NCBI RefSeq assembly: GCF_015709515.1 | Contig: NZ_JADNQZ010000044.1 | Location: 1-64,000, forward strand | DNA length: 64,000 nt | Source of the DNA: Methylocystis sp. H62 | GTDB lineage: Bacteria > Pseudomonadota > Alphaproteobacteria > Rhizobiales > Beijerinckiaceae | Direction of reading: 5' to 3' | Shown here: positions 60,256-64,000 of the stretch, piece by piece | How positions within the stretch are numbered: the first letter of the stretch is position 1 | Layout of the letters: each line of letters starts with the position of its first letter | Translations under genes and position numbers: made by a program | The notes under the pieces: model-generated | Databases searched by the model: none | What the model was told of the DNA's origin: nothing | Seen by the model: the letters and a program-made list of their open reading frames with translations, nothing else

Positions 60256-61105
60256 GTCGGATCGCCGTCATGTCGGAGGAATGCTCCACCACGCCTCCTC
60301 GTTCGATCGTCGTGCGCCGCATCGTCTCATCGCCGAGCGAGGCGATTTCGAAGCTGACATGATTAATCTCGTTATCGCGACCTCCAAAGCAGGAATGGAA
60401 TGCAGCGAGGAGTTCGACGGTCAGCAGTGATTGCGCGCCGACTTTCGGCGCCTCAGCAGAGGGTATGGAAGACGGGAAAAGATAGATGCACGGCGGCGGC
60501 GCACAGAAAGGACCGATCACTGTCGTTCTGGCATCGCTCTCACCCAACAGCTTCGGACAGGCGCGTCCGATCGTTCCACACACCATATCCCAGATGACGA
60601 GGCCATCGACGCGCTGATTGCGCGCGATGATCTGAGCGCTTATGCGCGTATGAACCCCGGACCAGGCGTTGCGCCGCGGGTCGGCGCCGACATTGGTGCA
60701 CAGGCTCCAAATGATAAATTCATCTGCGCCTTCCGGGCGCTCGAAAATTTTCGAGTTGTCGCCATCCAAACAGCCTTTCAGGTCGATGATTGCCGTTCGT
60801 CTGCTTGGTAGCGTCACAACATAGTCATGCAACACGCCGCGCTTGGCGCGGTCCCAGCCCGCGATGAAGCCTCGGTCCTCCATGTGATTGAGAACATGCT
60901 GGACGAACTCCCGCTTACCTCGCATCGCTGCGGCAAACTCTCCGCGCACCTGTTGAATAGCGCCGCGGAAAATCGGCGAGGCGTAGAAGTCTTTTTCCGC
61001 AAGCCCGTGGTCGCCGAGTTTATGCGCTTGGGTCTTGAGCACTTCAGCAAATTCTGCGATCTGCTGGCGCACGCTTGGGTCCTGCTCGCAAGGAATAACG
61101 CTCAC
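60248..61105 (-). CDS. Probable restriction nuclease subunit (PD-(D/E)XK-like)
   Basis: 285 residues, starting at a GTG that overlaps the methylase stop (GTGA). A segment AIIDLKGCLDGDN fits the DxK half of a PD-(D/E)XK site, but no confident family is recognised. It lies between methylase and GIY-YIG genes with 4-nt and 8-nt overlaps. So it is either the restriction enzyme, with GIY-YIG as helper, or a specificity partner. Confidence 0.6.
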   Translation of the reverse strand: MSVIPCEQDPSVRQQIAEFAEVLKTQAHKLGDHGLAEKDFYASPIFRGAIQQVRGEFAAAMRGKREFVQHVLNHMEDRGFIAGWDRAKRGVLHDYVVTLPSRRTAIIDLKGCLDGDNSKIFERPEGADEFIIWSLCTNVGADPRRNAWSGVHTRISAQIIARNQRVDGLVIWDMVCGTIGRACPKLLGESDARTTVIGPFCAPPPCIYLFPSSIPSAEAPKVGAQSLLTVELLAAFHSCFGGRDNEINHVSFEIASLGDETMRRTTIERGGVVEHSSDMTAIRHA

Positions 61106-62247
61106 GCGGCCTTCTCCGCCGGAGCGCACACGTCGAGAAGCGGTTCAAGCAGATAGCGCGCTAAATGCCGAACGACATCGACAGCGACGCCGTCGCCCGT
61201 CAAATGGTAAGCCTCGTTGTAATTTTTTGGCAGCTTATACGCGTCATCAAGTCCCATTAATCGGGCGGTCTCCCGCGACGAAATCAGGCGCGAACGAATC
61301 TTGTTTCCATCGACGACGACGATCGTCTGGCGGCTTGAACCGCCTGCGGGCGTCCGCAGACATCCCAAGATATCGTCAAACCGAATTTCCGCCCGTTGGA
61401 CCTTGACGCCATTTTCGTCGAGGCGGGTGCGCTTATAGACCCCGCCCACCATCCGACGCCCCGAACGCTTGGCGGCTTCAACCTTCGCCTTGTTGACAGG
61501 CGACATCATCGCCAAAATTTGCTTGGTTTCAGCGGCGGTATGCCAGTCGACGCTCAAAGGATTTTCTTCGATGATATCGGCGAAAGAATTCTTGCGACGC
61601 GGCGGCGTCGGTAAATTCCACCACAGCATGTTCTTCCGGGCGCGGGAGGAAACGCTGTCAACGGCTCTGCGCAATCCCAGCGTATGAAATGGCTCGATTG
61701 GCTCCGGCGACAGGAGCGACGGGTCTATCGTCACATCGTCTCTTACGCCGATCACAAACAATCGTGGCCGGGATTGCGGCACGAACAGAGAGGCGTTGAT
61801 GATCAAGGCGCCGTATCGATATCCGGCTTCGCCAAAGGTCTTGCAGATCGCTTCGAAATCTCGTCCGCCGTGGGAGGTCAGCGTGCCGCAAACATTCTCG
61901 ATCGCGATAATCTTCGGCGCGCGATTGTCGTCGATCAGCCCCGTGATGACATCCCAGAACGGATAGAAGGTTCCAGAGCGCTCTCCCTTCAACCCGGCTC
62001 CGCCTCCGGCCAATGATAAATCCTGGCAGGGAAACGACCCCCAAATCAGGTCGGCGTATCCTGACAGCTCATCCACGGTGACCTGGCGAACATCGCCGAC
62101 CTTGAGTTCTCCGCCCGTACCCCAGTTGGCTTGATAGGCGAGACCTTTTTTGTGATCGAAATCATTCGCGAACAGACATGTCCAATCGGACCCAAGCCCT
62201 GCCCGGGCCATCCCGCCACCGGCAAAAAACTCATAAAAATTAGGCAT
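61102..62247 (-). CDS. DNA cytosine-5 methyltransferase
   Basis: 381 residues. Motifs in order: FYEFFAGGGMARAGLG (SAM), GSFPCQDLSLAGGG (catalytic Cys), IAIENVCG, VPQSRPRLFVIG and the closing ETARLMGLDD and GDGVAVDVV. It methylates cytosine at the recognition site and protects the element. I start at 62247, which overlaps the upstream repressor gene by 8 nt; the much longer frame has unrelated sequence. Confidence 0.93.
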   Translation of the reverse strand: MPNFYEFFAGGGMARAGLGSDWTCLFANDFDHKKGLAYQANWGTGGELKVGDVRQVTVDELSGYADLIWGSFPCQDLSLAGGGAGLKGERSGTFYPFWDVITGLIDDNRAPKIIAIENVCGTLTSHGGRDFEAICKTFGEAGYRYGALIINASLFVPQSRPRLFVIGVRDDVTIDPSLLSPEPIEPFHTLGLRRAVDSVSSRARKNMLWWNLPTPPRRKNSFADIIEENPLSVDWHTAAETKQILAMMSPVNKAKVEAAKRSGRRMVGGVYKRTRLDENGVKVQRAEIRFDDILGCLRTPAGGSSRQTIVVVDGNKIRSRLISSRETARLMGLDDAYKLPKNYNEAYHLTGDGVAVDVVRHLARYLLEPLLDVCAPAEKAA

Positions 62248-62494
62248 GACGCTTCCGCTCAATGGCTTGGTCGTCGACCAGAGCATCGTCCCGTTCGAGC
62301 TTTTCCTTGATGGCCTCGGCAATCCAGGTGTTTCTGGAGACATTGCCGGGACGCGCGCTCCGCGCTTGATCGATCGCCTCGAAGGTCTCGGGTGACAACC
62401 GAAGATTGATGCGATCCAGCGGACGAATCGCCTGATTTTTTGAAGAATCGAGCATGCAGCGAAGCTGGCGCCTTTTTGGCGCCATGTCCAGCAT
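62240..62494 (-). CDS. Ribbon-helix-helix controller of the restriction cassette
   Basis: 84 residues with a CopG/Arc-like core (RINLRLSPETFEAIDQARSAR, then RNTWIAEAIKEKLERDD). As first gene of a methylase-nuclease operon it is probably a transcriptional controller. The start is uncertain: ATG 62494 lies very near a TATATA element, and an ATG at 62455 follows a GGCGCC-AAAAA-GGCGCC hairpin. Confidence 0.7.
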   Translation of the reverse strand: MLDMAPKRRQLRCMLDSSKNQAIRPLDRINLRLSPETFEAIDQARSARPGNVSRNTWIAEAIKEKLERDDALVDDQAIERKRHA

Positions 62495-62574
62495 GTTCTA
62501 TATATGTTCCGAACCGACGAGATAGCATATCGAGCCCATCTCACTTTAAATTTTCTCGTTTCCAGGTGACCTCC

Positions 62575-63168
62575 ATGCGTTGGGCTCCGCGCTCGTTCCC
62601 CGTAAAGATCCATCGCCACCTCAATGTCGCGGACTTGGCCGACATATCGCCCGAGGAGCTCGATCAAGCGGAAGAGGAGGGCGCGCTCGCAGGCAATCGC
62701 TCCTACTGCGATCTGCGGGGCTGCGGCTGGGGCGTCGTTAGCACAGCCCTCGATATCGAGACGAAAGTGATTGACCGCCTGAAGATGGCGGATGACGTCG
62801 AAGCGGAAATGTCGGCCTTCGAAGAGGAGCGCGCGACCGCATTCGACGACGAACCCGCACTCTGGGGGCTGGATGTCGGGGTCGCCTCCGCGACAATCGC
62901 GATTTCGGCCTACGGCTCAGTCCCTGTGTCCAGCTGCAACGCAGGCGCTTTTGGCGGATGCCACTCAGCGCGCTATCCTTACGTTGCCTTTTTTCTTCCA
63001 AAGGAGTTGGCGCCTGAAATCATGCGTTGCGCCGAGGCCGCCGACATTGGGCTGCTCTGCGATGAAAGCGGACTCGCGCAAATTTATGGCCAAGGAGAAA
63101 TGGATCTCGTCCGTTTCGCGCAAACTGCCTGGCAAAGAAGCGCGGCTGGCGAAGAAGAGGCCCGATGA
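62575..63168 (+). CDS. Hypothetical acidic protein divergent from restriction cassette
   Basis: 197 residues, no signal peptide. A N-terminal RWAPRSFPVKIHRHLN segment is followed by a very acidic helical part, a central ALWGLDVGVASATIAISAYG and Cys-containing SSCNAGAFGGCH. I do not recognise a family. AGGTGA lies 7 nt before the ATG at 62575. It faces the restriction operon across 80 nt. Confidence 0.65.
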   Translation: MRWAPRSFPVKIHRHLNVADLADISPEELDQAEEEGALAGNRSYCDLRGCGWGVVSTALDIETKVIDRLKMADDVEAEMSAFEEERATAFDDEPALWGLDVGVASATIAISAYGSVPVSSCNAGAFGGCHSARYPYVAFFLPKELAPEIMRCAEAADIGLLCDESGLAQIYGQGEMDLVRFAQTAWQRSAAGEEEAR

Positions 63169-63360
63169 TGAATGTATTTGAGCGATCAGCGGCGCGTTAG
63201 CCTTTTTCGTGATCAAGGTGGCGACACGCCGCGCCAAGCTGATGCCGACAGAGTCTCTTGCGGCGAGCAGATCGCCGCGCCGATCAATGCGCGCCAGGCT
63301 TGGGCGCCGTCTGCTGATCGCCCCGACGAGCAATCTGAAGTTGTAAATTAGTCTGCATGT

Positions 63361-63390
63361 GATCGAGGGGCCGCGCGCGGCCCCTCGATC
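63361..63390. terminator. Perfect 30-bp palindrome downstream of ssb
   Basis: GATCGAGGGGCCGCG followed directly by its exact reverse complement. It lies 5 nt after the ssb stop on the minus strand and is likely a terminator despite lacking a T-run; it could equally be a binding or resolution site. The remaining 63169-63360 shows no gene. Confidence 0.5.
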
Positions 63391-63395
63391 GCGTT

Positions 63396-63773
63396 TCAGC
63401 GGGACTTCTTGCCCTGCGGCTTCGCGGCGGGCGCTTCCGTCTTCTTCGCCGGCTTGTCGGCAAGGTGCTGAATATCCTCTACCGCGAAAGTGTAGCCGAA
63501 CCGGCGCTCGCCATTAGCCGCTTTCCATTCGGTCTGCTTCGGGCGCGACGTCACTTGAACCAGGTCGCCGGATTCGAGTTTTTCGCGCGCCCATTTGATG
63601 CGCGAGTCCTGCCGGGCAAAGATCGTATGTTCGATCCACTCGGGATTGTCGATCCACTCGCCATTGCCGTTCTTATAGGGGTTGTTCGAGCAGACGGTGA
63701 TAACGAGATTGGCGCCGACTTCCTTGAGCTGACCGACCCGACCGACCTGAATGTGCGTGTTGAGCTGCGACAT
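63396..63773 (-). CDS. ssb: Single-stranded DNA-binding protein
   Basis: 125 residues with an OB fold: IQVGRVGQLKEVGANLVITV, the ssDNA-contact strand EHTIFARQDSRIKWAREKL and KQTEWKAANGERRFGYTF. The C-terminus is basic (KPQGKKSR) and lacks the acidic tip of chromosomal SSB, so it may not recruit the usual partners. AGGAGAGAA precedes the ATG. Its upstream region (63774-64000) is dense in hairpins. It may coat the incoming transferred strand. Confidence 0.88.
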   Translation of the reverse strand: MSQLNTHIQVGRVGQLKEVGANLVITVCSNNPYKNGNGEWIDNPEWIEHTIFARQDSRIKWAREKLESGDLVQVTSRPKQTEWKAANGERRFGYTFAVEDIQHLADKPAKKTEAPAAKPQGKKSR

Positions 63774-64000
63774 TTCTCTCTCCTATCGTTGGGCCTCGGC
63801 CCGATGCGATGGCGGTCTGAAAGCGCCGGGGTAAGGAGACCACAGAGCCGCAAGGCCGTAAGGCTGCAGCGGGCAAGCAAAGCGCTGCGCGCCGGCCGCG
63901 ACGGAGAATTTTGAAAGGGCGCGCAGCGCCCATGCGCGAGGAATTGCCGCATAGCGGCAAGGGGAAAATTCTTCGGCGCAGGCGCCGACGTGGCTCCGCC
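63774..64000. promoter_or_regulatory. Hairpin-dense region upstream of ssb
   Basis: No credible gene is seen. Perfect stems include GGGCC-TC-GGCCC (63791-63802), GGGCGC-GCA-GCGCCC (63917-63931), TTGCCGC-ATA-GCGGCAA (63944-63960) and TCGGCGC-AG-GCGCCGA (63973-63988). AGAATTTT (63905-63912) and AAAATTCT (63965-63972) form an outer stem around two of them, giving a three-way junction. The structure continues to the window edge. Confidence 0.6.

Noticed and set aside
1-64000. CRISPR arrays, tRNA or rRNA genes, insertion sequences
   Set aside because: No regularly spaced repeats, no tRNA-like cloverleaf with flanking signals, no rRNA-like sequence and no DDE transposase was found by reading.

Overview
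The window reads as a mobile element (a conjugative plasmid or integrative conjugative element) from an alphaproteobacterium, most likely Hyphomicrobiales. This rests on the flavour of the protein families (ArdC, DUF6927, ParB-like and strawberry-notch block, VirB-type T4SS, LPD7 relaxase, IalB remnant) and on GC-rich codon use. No rRNA, tRNA or chromosomal housekeeping gene is present, so a genus cannot be named. Methylocystaceae-type hosts are only a guess.

Left part (1-12.7 kb): metal-resistance cargo. A copper P-type ATPase (cut by the window edge) lies beside a compact operon for a FixH-like protein, CusC, CusB, CusA and a His-rich secreted peptide. An integrase broken by an in-frame stop follows, then a chromate operon chrB-chrA-DUF1259.

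13-22.6 kb: maintenance block on the minus strand. It holds a Toprim protein, a 1481-residue methyltransferase/strawberry-notch helicase fusion, a DUF6927 protein, a large ParB-like protein and an orphan gene, with a divergent tandem-XRE regulator. 22.7-27.6 kb: defence-like island. A four-gene ubiquitin-like operon (poly-Ubl, E2, JAMM protease, E1) is divergent from XRE regulator, ImmA/IrrE protease and SbcB-like exonuclease genes. 27.9-31.9 kb: a second Toprim protein and five small genes, most of them secreted, whose products sit next to the T4SS.

32-45 kb: a complete VirB1-VirB11/VirD4 conjugation machine. 45-53 kb: ArdC antirestriction, SRAP/DUF3761, an IalB remnant, a vWA-PP2C-kinase triad and a HipBA toxin-antitoxin pair. 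53-58.4 kb: a relaxase with an internal degenerate duplicate, a MobC-like protein, an oriT with an IncP/Ti-type nic core (TATCCTG/C), and traK-traL-traM-like genes. 58.5-64 kb: the predicted leading region, with a PLD nuclease, a four-gene restriction-modification cassette and ssb, the last two on the strand for which the transferred DNA would be the template. Dense hairpins lie upstream of ssb at the right edge.

A 16-nt motif (TTGCCANTTTMTTAGA) occurs upstream of virB1, of traK and of the parB-side operon next to the tandem-XRE gene. It suggests one regulator couples segregation, pilus assembly and DNA processing. The most interesting system is the ubiquitin-like operon paired with the XRE/ImmA/exonuclease unit.
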